In this document: piece by piece, positions 44,022 to 52,747 of the stretch
Layout of the letters: the number at the start of each line of letters is the position of its first letter
Position numbering within the stretch: position 1 is the first letter of the stretch
Origin: Flavobacterium humidisoli
Lineage (GTDB): Bacteria; Bacteroidota; Bacteroidia; Flavobacteriales; Flavobacteriaceae
Assembly (NCBI RefSeq): GCF_023272795.1
Contig: NZ_CP096829.1
Span: 1,178,001 to 1,242,000, forward strand
DNA: 64,000 nt
Direction of reading: 5' to 3'
The notes under the pieces: model-generated
The model's database searches: none
Told to the model about the DNA's origin: nothing
What the model saw: the letters and a program-made list of their open reading frames with translations, nothing else
Made by a program: the position numbers and the translations under genes

Positions 44022-44615
44022 TTATTTTGTCTTGAACGTATAGCTAATTCCAATCTGAAAAACCTGATTTAAGATTGCATCGTTAGTGTAATATCCATCA
44101 TTATTATAATAATCATAGCCATAAATATCAACCAATCCTTGTTTAATTCTTGCTTCAAAAGTTAGTCCGTTTGGCAATGTGTAACCAACACCTCCAACTA
44201 TTGCAAGGTCAAAATCTTCAGGATTAGAATTGATATAATTATCACCAACTTTTACATCTAAAGACGGACCTGCCAATATATGAAAGCCTCCTCCATTAAA
44301 ATTAAACTTTGCAACAGCTCCAAACGTTATATAATTCAGTTCATAATTTACATTACGATAACTGCCGTTGTCAAAATATTCTCTTCCTTCATCACCTTGT
44401 CTTGAGTAAGTTATCTCAGGTTGTAAAGTGAAAAATTTATTAAATTTAATATCTATTAATCCACCAACATAGAAATCTGTCTTAGAACTGTTATCATCTA
44501 TATTTGTTAATGTCGATACATTTAAACCTCCTCTAAGTCCAGGACTTACTTTTACCTGAGCTTCTGCTTGGATTCCGATTAATAAAACAAATGCAAGTAC
44601 AACAAAATTTCTCAT
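44022..44615 (-). CDS. Outer-membrane beta-barrel protein, copy 1
   Basis: A 197-residue porin-family small barrel with signal peptide (1-19, ending QAEAQ). Shared blocks with its neighbour include KVSPGLRGGLNVSTL, LQPEITYSRQGDEG and TFEARIKQGL; the last strand ends QIGISYTFKTK. The two genes are six bases apart and evidently arose by tandem duplication followed by marked divergence. No specific function can be assigned. Confidence 0.82.
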   Translation of the reverse strand: MRNFVVLAFVLLIGIQAEAQVKVSPGLRGGLNVSTLTNIDDNSSKTDFYVGGLIDIKFNKFFTLQPEITYSRQGDEGREYFDNGSYRNVNYELNYITFGAVAKFNFNGGGFHILAGPSLDVKVGDNYINSNPEDFDLAIVGGVGYTLPNGLTFEARIKQGLVDIYGYDYYNNDGYYTNDAILNQVFQIGISYTFKTK

Positions 44616-44652
44616 TTCTAATTGATTTAAAGTTTAGGATTAGTTTAAGTTT

Positions 44653-45288
44653 TTATTCTGATTTGAAATAATTCAGCTCAATTTTCAATTTAATATTCTG
44701 ATGGATTATCTGAATCTTTTCCGCAAAAATATTGTTTTCTGAACTGAAAAGCAGGGTAAATTTTTCTTTTGTTTGAGAAGCATGGACGATCTTTTCTAAT
44801 TTCTGATCTTTTTTGGAGATAAAAATATAATTGTCGCGCTTGCCATCTGCCGATTTATAAATGTCATCCGATTCGTTTTCAAATTGCTCTTGAATCTGAT
44901 ATTCTTTTTTTAAAAGCAGACGAAAATCTTCTTTTAAAGTATTAATCAAGATTTTTCGATCTAATTCTGATACAATTGAGTTGACTTTAAAATCGGTTTC
45001 AGATATTTCAAAATCCATTAATTTATTTCCGAATTCTGTCGTAAAAACAATTCGGTGTGTGGTGTCGTTTATTTTTTTAGCGATAAAAATTCCCGACAAT
45101 TCATTTCCGTAAACACTAATATTGGTTTTATAAACATAATCTGTTTTGGAATCTGAAAAATACGGAACCGTATAAGACGTTTTGTCCAATTTTTTAGGCG
45201 TATAATTTTTTGTGACCGAGCCACAAGAAACCAATATAAAAGCCAGAAAGCAATTAATTAGTAAAAACTGAATCGTCGATTTTTGCAT
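44653..45288 (-). CDS. Lipoprotein next to LolA (possibly DUF3261-like)
   Basis: A 211-residue lipoprotein with lipobox AFILVSC (Cys22) and a beta-rich, Lys/Glu-rich mature chain. Aryl polyene clusters usually encode a LolA-like carrier followed by a lipoprotein of the DUF3261 type that may act as its outer-membrane receptor, like LolB. This gene has the same position and starts inside the LolA-like gene (35-base overlap), so the two are translationally coupled. The family assignment rests mainly on context. Confidence 0.7.
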   Translation of the reverse strand: MQKSTIQFLLINCFLAFILVSCGSVTKNYTPKKLDKTSYTVPYFSDSKTDYVYKTNISVYGNELSGIFIAKKINDTTHRIVFTTEFGNKLMDFEISETDFKVNSIVSELDRKILINTLKEDFRLLLKKEYQIQEQFENESDDIYKSADGKRDNYIFISKKDQKLEKIVHASQTKEKFTLLFSSENNIFAEKIQIIHQNIKLKIELNYFKSE

Positions 45289-45880
45289 TGATCACTTTAT
45301 TTTTAAGTACAATTCTAGTATAATCTTCAGATGATTCTAACAATTTTACTTGAACCACAGTTGCTTCTTCTTTATCAAAAGTCAGTTCTATTTGTTTGAT
45401 GTATTTTTTCAAAGTCGCATCTTTCGGAACAAATTTCGCTAGATTCTGACCTTTCAGTTTAAAATAGGAAATTGTAAATTCTTTGTCGTCAAACATATTA
45501 CCACTCACACTTCCCACAATTAATTTATTGATTCTTGCGAAGATTTTGCTGTTTCCAATATCAACCGCGCTTTTCTTTCCTTCATCGTTAATTAGGATTT
45601 TTCCATTTTTAAAAGTAATGCTGTAATTGTACGGTTTTTTGTATTGCCATTGCAGAAGTGCAGGTTCTTTAAAAACCATTTTTCCCGAAGTTTCAATGTC
45701 TTTAGATAAAAAATCTAAATGTTTGTATTGAACGAAATCGGTACTTAAAGTTTTGATTTTTTTGGCCACAACATTTACATCTTGCTTAAAAGAAGCAATT
45801 TCGGCATCGGTCATTTTTTGTTCCTGCGCGAACAAACCACTTGAAATAAATAGAATTAGTAATGCTATTTTAGTTTTCAT
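45254..45880 (-). CDS. LolA-like periplasmic carrier protein
   Basis: A 208-residue periplasmic protein: signal peptide (1-18, ending LFAQE), then the LolA half-barrel fold (KTLSTDFVQYKHLDFL near 43-58, GKMVFKEPALLQWQYKKPY near 65-83). LolA-type proteins ferry lipoproteins or lipid-like cargo across the periplasm; those in aryl polyene clusters are thought to carry the pigment. The frame extends three codons upstream to a TTG, but the ATG at 45880 gives the better signal peptide. The following lipoprotein gene overlaps its 3' end by 35 bases. Confidence 0.85.
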   Translation of the reverse strand: MKTKIALLILFISSGLFAQEQKMTDAEIASFKQDVNVVAKKIKTLSTDFVQYKHLDFLSKDIETSGKMVFKEPALLQWQYKKPYNYSITFKNGKILINDEGKKSAVDIGNSKIFARINKLIVGSVSGNMFDDKEFTISYFKLKGQNLAKFVPKDATLKKYIKQIELTFDKEEATVVQVKLLESSEDYTRIVLKNKVINAKIDDSVFTN

Positions 45881-45902
45881 ATTTTTCAAAAATGTGCTTT
45901 AA

Positions 45903-45999
45903 TTTGTTTGCCACTGATTAAAAAGATTCACACAGATTATTTTATTGAATAAAAATCCGTTTTTATCCGCGTCTTCGCGATAGCGAATCTGTTTCATCC
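45903..45999. repeat. ATCCG / TTCGCGATAGCGAA intergenic repeat
   Basis: The spacer holds GCCACTGATTAAAAAGATTC, ATCCGTTTTTATCCGCG, the hairpin TTCGCGATAGCGAA (45974-45987) and TTTCATCCG. There is no reading frame. The pattern resembles interspersed non-coding repeats of flavobacteria; the centre shares GATAGC with the palindrome at 62262-62279. Confidence 0.45.
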
Positions 46000-46003
46000 G
46001 AGT

Positions 46004-46780
46004 TCAATTTCCATAAGCTCTAAGATTCAAAAGTTCTTCAATCGAAATCACTTCATAACTGTTTTGCTCTAAAAATTGCAAAAACTGTTCCAGTACCAAA
46101 ACAGAGTGTTTTCCTGTATCGTGCAAAAGTACGATTCCGCCAGGAGAAATATGCTTAATTAGCCAATTGAAAATTAAGTCTTGATTTTTAGTTCCTCCGT
46201 CAAGCGAACGAATATTCCACCCGATTGTTTTATGTCCGGTTACATTTAAAGCTCTTCTTATCGAAGGAGTTGTAACTCCATAAGGCGGACGGAAAAAGTT
46301 TATTTTTTTGGAAGTATATTTTTCTAGAAGTTCATCCGTTTTCTGAATTTCTTCTCGGATTTGTTTGGCATTATAAAAATCAAAAAACTTTGAATGGCTG
46401 TAGGAATGGTTGCCAACTAAATGCCCTTCTTCAATAATTTGTTTGATAATTTTAGGATGTTTTTCGATATTTTTTCCAATGCAGAAAAAAGTAGCTTTGG
46501 AATTGTATTTTTTCAGAAGTGCTAAAACTTCTAAGGTAAATTCACTTGGACCATCATCAAAAGTTAAAGCAATTTTTTTTTGAGTTTCTAATGGATTGCT
46601 GCAAAAAGCTTTTACATGATAATTGGATGAAATTCTCGCAGAACCAACGGCATTTATTCCCAGCCAAAGAAAAATTACAGCAAAAAAACACCATATATTT
46701 ATCGCTATATAAAAGTTTACAAGAAACATTAAAAGCAATAAAAAGATAAAAAATATCGAGATGTTTTTATGCGTTATCAT
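46004..46780 (-). CDS. Membrane-anchored polysaccharide deacetylase (NodB family)
   Basis: A 258-residue carbohydrate esterase family 4-type protein with two N-terminal hydrophobic segments (about 8-25 and 27-42) and a NodB domain (about 65-255). Seen: catalytic Asp pair in ALTFDDGPS (near 71-79), metal-binding HSYSHSKF (near 121), RPPYG (near 165) and a C-terminal LLHDTG. It should remove acetyl groups from a sugar in the periplasm. In this cluster it may process the sugar added by the glycosyltransferase. Overlaps the KS-beta gene by four bases. Confidence 0.86.
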   Translation of the reverse strand: MITHKNISIFFIFLLLLMFLVNFYIAINIWCFFAVIFLWLGINAVGSARISSNYHVKAFCSNPLETQKKIALTFDDGPSEFTLEVLALLKKYNSKATFFCIGKNIEKHPKIIKQIIEEGHLVGNHSYSHSKFFDFYNAKQIREEIQKTDELLEKYTSKKINFFRPPYGVTTPSIRRALNVTGHKTIGWNIRSLDGGTKNQDLIFNWLIKHISPGGIVLLHDTGKHSVLVLEQFLQFLEQNSYEVISIEELLNLRAYGN

Positions 46781-47838
46781 TTTGATAGTAACGTAAAACT
46801 ATGATTTTTCCCGTTTAATTGATTGTACAATAAAATCGTTTTATAAGATGGTTTTGAAACCGAATTCACTTTTACAATTTCCGGAATTTCTTGTGTTTTT
46901 AAAATTTTAGCCGCCATCCAAAATGCAAAAGCAGAAGCCGTATCATATTCGCCGCTCAAATGTTTGTAATACAAAACAGGCGTTTGTGTAAAAGCGTTTT
47001 CAGTCAGATTTCTGTAGTAATTTTCGAAAGCTGCGTTTCCATCAAAGCCTAAAACCAATGCATCAACATCTGAAATTTCTAAATTATGAGATTTTAGAAA
47101 AGATTTAATTTCAGTTTCAATTTCGTTTTCTTCCAGCGTATTTACAATCGCAATATCCAGAAGTTCAGCGTATGTGTTTTCTTTTCTTTCGTTTTCTAAA
47201 ACAAAAAAACTAGCACCTTCGCCATAAACTGCACCACTTGTTGTAGAAGTTAAAACATCATAAGGAGCTGTATTGTCTGCTTTAATACGGCCGTTTAATT
47301 TAAAAAGAGCGGTTGTATATTCACCGTTTTCATCAACACCGCCCACCAAAATTGAATTGGCTTCGTCTTCTTCAATCTGCATTTTAGCATCCAAAAGAGC
47401 CGATTCAAAAGAAACTGCTCCATTTACATACGTAAAATTATAACCTTTACATTGCTGTAAAAGGGCAATCTGTGCGCCAACCGTATTGTGCGTCGATTGA
47501 ATAAAAGAAGTTGGCGTTAAAAATTCTTCTTTATTGTCGAGAATGCTTTTCAGGAATTTTTCAGAATCTTCAATACATCCTAAACCAGTTCCGGTAATAA
47601 TGGCGTCAACGTTTTCAACATTCGCATCTTTCATGGCTAGGGCAGAAGCTACAATTCCGTTTTTTACACCTTTTGCCATGCGTCGGCTTGCAGCAGGCGA
47701 AATATATTCTTTGTATGCCGGCGGAACAATCGCCAGTACATTTTCATCATGATTGACAATGGCTTCTTCTAAAAAAACAGTATCAAATGTTTTTTGAGTC
47801 GAAATACAGCCTACTCCATTTATATATGTTTTTTTCAT
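46777..47838 (-). CDS. Chain-length-factor-like beta-ketoacyl synthase (no active-site Cys)
   Basis: A 353-residue thiolase-fold protein that lacks the catalytic Cys: where active synthases have TACSS, this one reads TYVNGAVSFES (near residues 136-146), and the first catalytic His motif (HGTATP) is replaced by LGFDGNAAF. It follows an active synthase gene (47838-49037) with a one-base stop/start overlap (TAATG), so the two probably form a KS-alpha/KS-beta heterodimer in which this subunit sets polyene chain length, as in type II polyketide and aryl polyene systems. The frame extends ten codons upstream, inside the partner gene; I chose the coupled ATG at 47838. Confidence 0.85.
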   Translation of the reverse strand: MKKTYINGVGCISTQKTFDTVFLEEAIVNHDENVLAIVPPAYKEYISPAASRRMAKGVKNGIVASALAMKDANVENVDAIITGTGLGCIEDSEKFLKSILDNKEEFLTPTSFIQSTHNTVGAQIALLQQCKGYNFTYVNGAVSFESALLDAKMQIEEDEANSILVGGVDENGEYTTALFKLNGRIKADNTAPYDVLTSTTSGAVYGEGASFFVLENERKENTYAELLDIAIVNTLEENEIETEIKSFLKSHNLEISDVDALVLGFDGNAAFENYYRNLTENAFTQTPVLYYKHLSGEYDTASAFAFWMAAKILKTQEIPEIVKVNSVSKPSYKTILLYNQLNGKNHSFTLLSK

Positions 47839-49037
47839 TAGCTTTTTGAAAATATAAGGGTTGAACAATTTCCTCCAAAACCAAAAGAGTTAGATAAAAC
47901 GTGTTCGATATTTTTATTTTTTAAGGAAGTCTGAGGTGTCAAATCGAATTCTTCCATCTGCGTTTCAAAATTCAAATTTGGATAAACGACATTATTTTGG
48001 ATTGCCAAAACACTATAAACCGCTTCAATCGCAGCCGCAGCCGCTAAAGTGTGTCCTGTAAAAGGTTTTGTCGAGCTAAAATCGGGAACTGTTTCATTTT
48101 CGTAAATTCGGCGTAAAGCTCTTCCTTCAGATAAATCGTTATTTGGCGTTGCTGTCCCGTGAACGTTGATGTAATCAATTTCAGAAGGTTTTAATCCCGA
48201 AACTTCAAACGCTTTTTTCATAGCGAGAAAAGCACCGTCTCCATTTTCAGAAGAAGCAGTTTGGTGAAAAGCATCGTTTGCATTTCCGTAACCGGAAACT
48301 CTTGCCAACACTTTTTTATTTTGTTTCTCGACAATCTCATCCGATTCTAAAACCAAAAAAGCAGCAGCTTCTCCTAGGTTTAATCCTTTTCTGTTATTGT
48401 CAAAAGGTTTGTTGTAATCGTCAGATAAAATCATCAAAGTCTTAAATCCGTTGATGGTGAATTTAGACAAAGCATCAGCTCCGCCCACAATAACACGGTC
48501 CAATTTTCCAGTTTTGATTAATCTCGCACCCAGCATAATCGAATTTGCTGCAGAAGAACAAGCGGTGCTGATCGTAGAAACCATTCCTTTTAAACCCAGT
48601 TCTTCGGCAATTTTATCTGCAACATCGCCGCCGTCGTGACACGCAATATATTTTACGAGTTCCGGTTTCTCGAAATAATCGTAATAATGCTTCTCCGTCA
48701 TGTCCATTCCGCCCACGCTTGTAGCCGAAATAAGTCCCGTTCTAAATTCGTTAATTGAGGTTATGCCGGCATTTTCAACAGCTTGTTTTGCTGCCAAAGT
48801 ACCAATCATAGCGGTTCTCGAAAAATTATTATCGCTGTTTAAGTTCAATTCGGCGATGAGATCATCGTTGGTTTTTTTGATTTCACCCACTTTAATAACA
48901 TCTGCATGAACTGTAGAAATATTGGAGATACGGGAAATCCCGATTTTATTTTCGATTAACGAATGATAATTCTCTTCAACCGAATTTCCGATTGAAGAAA
49001 TAATTCCCATTCCCGTTATTGCAACACCTTTTGCCAT
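47838..49037 (-). CDS. Beta-ketoacyl-ACP synthase (KS-alpha, FabF type)
   Basis: A 399-residue condensing enzyme with an intact Cys-His-His site: Cys160 in STACSSAANS, His in NVHGTATPND and His in STKPFTGHTLAAAAA. It should extend the ACP-bound aryl polyene by two carbons per cycle. It lies between an acyl carrier protein gene (88 bases upstream) and the Cys-less partner synthase, and likely works with both. One of three active FabF-type synthases in the cluster. Confidence 0.92.
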   Translation of the reverse strand: MAKGVAITGMGIISSIGNSVEENYHSLIENKIGISRISNISTVHADVIKVGEIKKTNDDLIAELNLNSDNNFSRTAMIGTLAAKQAVENAGITSINEFRTGLISATSVGGMDMTEKHYYDYFEKPELVKYIACHDGGDVADKIAEELGLKGMVSTISTACSSAANSIMLGARLIKTGKLDRVIVGGADALSKFTINGFKTLMILSDDYNKPFDNNRKGLNLGEAAAFLVLESDEIVEKQNKKVLARVSGYGNANDAFHQTASSENGDGAFLAMKKAFEVSGLKPSEIDYINVHGTATPNNDLSEGRALRRIYENETVPDFSSTKPFTGHTLAAAAAIEAVYSVLAIQNNVVYPNLNFETQMEEFDLTPQTSLKNKNIEHVLSNSFGFGGNCSTLIFSKS

Positions 49038-49123
49038 TTTAGATTTTAGATTTATGATTTTAGACTATGGATTCTAAATGTTTCTTTCTAAGAAATCTAA
49101 AATCTAAAGTCTAAAATCTAAAA
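49037..49123. repeat. TCTAAAATC-type long palindrome
   Basis: The spacer between the KS-alpha and ACP genes is almost wholly an imperfect palindrome of TTTTAGATT and AATCTAAAA words (left part 49038-49072, right part 49093-49123). The same words fill the spacer at 3690-3720. Confidence 0.6.
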
Positions 49124-49124
49124 T

Positions 49125-49382
49125 TTATTTAGTTCTATTCGCGCTAATGTAAGCAGCCATAGTTTCGATAGACTGGAAAATTGTTTTTCCTTCTTTCGGA
49201 TCTACTAATTTAATTCCGTAGTCTTTATCTAAAATCACGATCAATTCAAGCGCATCAATCGAGTCTAAACCTAAACCGTCTCCAAACAAAGGATCGTTAT
49301 CAGCAATGTCTTCGATTGTGATATCTTCAAGGTTAAGAGTCGTAATGATTTTATTTTTTAATTCTTCTTTTAATGCTTCCAT
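49125..49382 (-). CDS. Acyl carrier protein 1
   Basis: An 85-residue ACP with the phosphopantetheine attachment Ser41 in GLGLDSIDALEL, acidic helices and no other domain. It should carry the growing aryl polyene chain. Directly upstream of the KS-alpha/KS-beta pair and three bases after the orphan KS N-terminal gene, so a dedicated carrier of that module is likely. A second ACP is encoded at 60637-60891. Confidence 0.93.
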   Translation of the reverse strand: MEALKEELKNKIITTLNLEDITIEDIADNDPLFGDGLGLDSIDALELIVILDKDYGIKLVDPKEGKTIFQSIETMAAYISANRTK

Positions 49383-49384
49383 GA

Positions 49385-49999
49385 TTATTTATTATATAAT
49401 GTATTGATAGTTTCGTTTGTATATTTTTCGTTTTCTTCCTTGCTGATCGTGCAAAGAAAAGCCTTATAATTATCATTAAAAAATTCAACCCAGCCACAAA
49501 GAACTGTATCCGCTTTATTTGTGTTTAACAAAATCCCCGAATAGTTCCACAAAAACTCAGAATTGAAAGCATCAAATATAAAGAAAGAATTTTCACTTTT
49601 TAGCTGATGGCGGATACTTATTTCGCCCAAACATATATTTGGCAACGTATAAACAAAAACCGCCGGACTTGGAAAATAGTTTTCTTTGTCTGAAATCGAT
49701 TCCTGATATTTTACATCGGTATCTAAACTTGAAGATTTATTGGCCAAAACCAAAGCAATATTATTTTCCTCTTCATTTGAAGTGATCGGACTCAAAAGCA
49801 ATTCTGATCCTAAAAAAGCCAGTTTGCTCAAAGCATCCATTTTGAAAAACTTTGGATATTGCATTTCAAAATTACGGTACGCTTGTTTGGCAAAATCTGC
49901 AAAATCGGTTGGGTCTATTTTGAACACAGATTTTCCATTGAGAACAATTTCGTTGTTTTCGATTTGGATATAGGATTGTATGTATGTTTTTTGAGTCAT
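49385..49999 (-). CDS. Orphan ketosynthase N-terminal-like domain protein
   Basis: A 204-residue protein resembling the Ketoacyl-synt_2 group: only the N-terminal half of a thiolase fold. Markers are FKMDALSKLAFLGSELLLS near 63-81, IALVLANKSSSLDTD near 92-106 and SPAVFVYTLPNICLGEISI near 122-140, which matches the region leading to the active Cys, but the Cys and the whole C-terminal half are missing. Such proteins are common in aryl polyene and flexirubin clusters and may be partners or chaperones of the full synthases. The ATG at 49999 is chosen; the frame extends 11 codons upstream. Confidence 0.7.
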   Translation of the reverse strand: MTQKTYIQSYIQIENNEIVLNGKSVFKIDPTDFADFAKQAYRNFEMQYPKFFKMDALSKLAFLGSELLLSPITSNEEENNIALVLANKSSSLDTDVKYQESISDKENYFPSPAVFVYTLPNICLGEISIRHQLKSENSFFIFDAFNSEFLWNYSGILLNTNKADTVLCGWVEFFNDNYKAFLCTISKEENEKYTNETINTLYNK

Positions 50000-50041
50000 T
50001 TTGTTTTTAGTATAAATTGAAAATCTATACAATATAAATGG

Positions 50042-50836
50042 TTACATTTTCCATTGGTTTTGTAAAGCTTCTAATTTTGGTATTAAGCACGAATTGGATT
50101 CATTGGTTTCCGAAACAAAGATTTTGATTTTATCATTTTCTTTTTTTTCATTAATAATTGAATAATCTGAAGTATTAGATTTTCCAAAGATCTTTTTTCC
50201 GTCAGATCCGATATAATAATAATTAATCGAAACTTTTTGCGCGATATTGAATAATGGAATTCCAGAATTTAAAATAATAGAAATTATATTTGCGTCTTTT
50301 ACAATACCATTTTTATATAAATTATATTCTCTCAAAGAAGGTTTTAGTGTAATCAATAAAAATGTCGCCCCAACTATAAAAAAGATAAAAGGGAGTAAAT
50401 AAAAGATATAAAAAGGAAAAGTAAAAGGCTCCAAACCACTAATTTTTGATTGATTTTCAAACATTTTAATTTTAATCTCATCTCCAATTTTTATATTCTG
50501 AGTCTTATCAAAATCCATTGTCTGAAATTTATCAGAAACAATTTTGCCATTAGTTGTATATTGATAATTAAATAATAAAGGATGTTCCCCATTTATGGAA
50601 ACATTTTTAATCGATTTAATATTTATTATTCTTGCTTTTTGTTCCAAACCATATTTCTTTATTTCATCTAGATTATATTTTTGATAAGGATCAAGAGTAA
50701 GTTCTGAAATAAAAAATACAAATGGAAATAGTATGAATAAAGAAGAAAATGTAAAAATAAATCCCATCAAAGAAATTGGCCCTTTTGATTTGATTAATTT
50801 TATTAGAATGGAAAATGGAACTTCTCTTTTTTTCAT
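50042..50836 (-). CDS. DUF3592-like membrane protein inside the cluster
   Basis: A 264-residue protein with two hydrophobic helices (about 22-45 and 140-165) and two similar beta-rich parts (about 68-135 and 178-255) that carry the pattern of DUF3592 proteins (FNYQYTTNGKIVSDKF; INYYYIGSDGKKIFG). The gene is noticeably richer in A+T than its neighbours. It has no obvious link to pigment synthesis and may be a later insertion between the synthase genes, although it is tightly spaced (9 and 42 bases) and on the same strand. Confidence 0.65.
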   Translation of the reverse strand: MKKREVPFSILIKLIKSKGPISLMGFIFTFSSLFILFPFVFFISELTLDPYQKYNLDEIKKYGLEQKARIINIKSIKNVSINGEHPLLFNYQYTTNGKIVSDKFQTMDFDKTQNIKIGDEIKIKMFENQSKISGLEPFTFPFYIFYLLPFIFFIVGATFLLITLKPSLREYNLYKNGIVKDANIISIILNSGIPLFNIAQKVSINYYYIGSDGKKIFGKSNTSDYSIINEKKENDKIKIFVSETNESNSCLIPKLEALQNQWKM

Positions 50837-50845
50837 ATTTTTCTT

Positions 50846-51985
50846 TTATTTTATCTTTTCAAAAACCACAGCCGTATTACAACCTCCAAATCCAGAAGCT
50901 GTTTTTAAAAAATAATCAATATTCGCCTCCTCATTTTTCTCAATCACATTAATATTTTCGCTTACCCCAATTTCATCAAAACCTTTCGATTCAAAAAGTA
51001 TATTTTGATTGGCTGATTCTATTGCAATTACTGTTTCCAACAATCCCGAAGCGCCTAATGTATGCCCATAAAATCCTTTTAGACTATTTACAGGAACATT
51101 TTGTAAGCCCAAACGGCTGAGTGCAATGGCTTCCATTTCGTCGTTAAATGGAGTTGCGGTTCCGTGTGCTGAAATATAATCTAATTTATTAGCTTCGATT
51201 TGAGCTTCTTTCAAAGCATTTTGAATACTTCTAAACAAACCTTCGCCCGTTCTTGAAGGCCCAGAAATATGATTCGCATCGTTTATCGAACTGTCTCCAA
51301 TTACTTTTATTTTTGCATTTTTGGCTTCCGCCGAAATTAAAACAGCTGCCGTTGCTTCGCCTAAACTTACTCCTGTTCTATTTTTAGAATATGGTTTACA
51401 TGGCAGATCGCTCATTGCCTGAAATGCATTAAATCCAGACAAAACAAATTCTGAAACTTCATCGCCGGCAACAACAAAAACATTGTCATAAAGTTCAGAC
51501 TGAATCATTCTTTTAGCAATTGAAACGGCTAAAATTCCAGAAACGCAGGCATTTGAAACTACGATTGGCTGTGTTTGAAATTGGAAAAAATCCGCAACAT
51601 TTTTTGCTAAAACATCTAAATGTGCATTATTAAAACTTTCTTCAGAATTGTTTTTTAGAGCCGTAACATTTCCTTTTGTAGTAGAAAGAATAAAAGCCGT
51701 TTTTGAATTGAATTCAACTCCAGCATTTTTGATAATCGGATCTAAAGCCAAAATCATCAATTTCTCTAAACGGGAATATTGGGTTTCAGTACTGATTTTT
51801 GCAAAAGCACTGTTTATTTTTTCATCAGAAATGATTGAAGCATAAAACGGATTAGGCATCAAAGAAATATCATTTTGAAGCTGAATGCCAGAATCACCAC
51901 GAAGAATCGTTTCGATATTGGACTCAACATCAAAACCTAACGGCGTGATACAATTTGTTTCGGTAATGTATATTTCTCTTAACAT
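50846..51985 (-). CDS. Beta-ketoacyl-ACP synthase (second FabF-type)
   Basis: A 379-residue condensing enzyme with intact catalytic residues: Cys147 in VSNACVSGI, His in SAHGTATPFND and His in KGFYGHTLGASG. The N-terminal region is shorter and more divergent than in FabF. In related clusters one such synthase starts or primes the polyene; which step it serves cannot be told from sequence. Upstream of it (downstream in coordinates) lies an unrelated DUF1963-like gene. Confidence 0.9.
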   Translation of the reverse strand: MLREIYITETNCITPLGFDVESNIETILRGDSGIQLQNDISLMPNPFYASIISDEKINSAFAKISTETQYSRLEKLMILALDPIIKNAGVEFNSKTAFILSTTKGNVTALKNNSEESFNNAHLDVLAKNVADFFQFQTQPIVVSNACVSGILAVSIAKRMIQSELYDNVFVVAGDEVSEFVLSGFNAFQAMSDLPCKPYSKNRTGVSLGEATAAVLISAEAKNAKIKVIGDSSINDANHISGPSRTGEGLFRSIQNALKEAQIEANKLDYISAHGTATPFNDEMEAIALSRLGLQNVPVNSLKGFYGHTLGASGLLETVIAIESANQNILFESKGFDEIGVSENINVIEKNEEANIDYFLKTASGFGGCNTAVVFEKIK

Positions 51986-52073
51986 TTTATGATTTTATTT
52001 CTCCTACAAGGTTTCCAAATCCTTATAGGCATAGAATTTAAGCACAAACCTATTTGGATTGTGTTTTGCTTTT

Positions 52074-52637
52074 TTAAGTTATTTGATATAAATGAACTAT
52101 TAAATTATGTTCATGACTGTAAAACACATATATTTTTTTATCGCATGAATCTTCACAAAATGGATAGGTTTCTATTTCGGTTACAAATATCATCTTATTA
52201 CCACTTGGATCGTTTGGTGTTGCATCTCCTTGCCACCATTCCGGTTCTCCACCAATTTTTATATTAGCTATATTGAATTGTTTTCCAGTATTTAAAAACT
52301 CATTTTTTGAGTCTTCAAATTTTTCCTTTGTTTCAATTTGATATTTTTTCCAATCATCTGTTACATCAAAATAGCCTAAGTCAGTATCAAAGTCATATTT
52401 TCCGTTGGTAATTGTAAACGAAATCATTGTGTCATTACAATATTCAGTGAAATATTTTACAGTTTCTCCGTTATAAGGATCTTCATTAAATTGTATAACA
52501 TGAAAAAATCCTTCCCAATTTTCATTAATTAATGATTTTGGAATTGAAACGACGGGCATAAATATTTCTGAATGTCTATCTGTTATCTTGTTAAAAGCAT
52601 CTTCCAATTTTGGAAACAAGATTAATTGATTGGGCAT
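52074..52637 (-). CDS. DUF1963/YwqG-like protein inside the cluster
   Basis: A 187-residue soluble protein. The stretch KIGGEPEWWQGDATPNDPSG near 130-149 followed by KMIFVTEIET is characteristic of DUF1963 (YwqG-like) proteins, whose function is unknown. It has spacers of 88 and 110 bases on either side, larger than elsewhere in the cluster, and the upstream spacer contains an interspersed-repeat-like stretch, so it may be an insertion not connected with flexirubin. Confidence 0.7.
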   Translation of the reverse strand: MPNQLILFPKLEDAFNKITDRHSEIFMPVVSIPKSLINENWEGFFHVIQFNEDPYNGETVKYFTEYCNDTMISFTITNGKYDFDTDLGYFDVTDDWKKYQIETKEKFEDSKNEFLNTGKQFNIANIKIGGEPEWWQGDATPNDPSGNKMIFVTEIETYPFCEDSCDKKIYVFYSHEHNLIVHLYQIT

Positions 52638-52714
52638 AATATTATTTTTTCGACTACTGTTTTTTATTTTATACCTAAAAGGTTTTAAAAACTTTCTAGG
52701 AAAACGAAAACAAA

Positions 52715-52747
52715 AATGAATTCGTGTAAATTAGTGCAATCCGTGTT
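52715..52747. repeat. ATTCGTG-type intergenic repeat, second copy
   Basis: ATTCGTGTAAATTAGTGCAAT followed by CCGTG repeats the words seen at 41281-41340. There is no coding potential in the spacer. Confidence 0.4.

Noticed and set aside
43404..44615. Assignment of the barrels as pigment exporters
   Set aside because: Small OMP_b-brl proteins are common and of unknown function; only location supports the idea, so it is kept as a hypothesis rather than a call.
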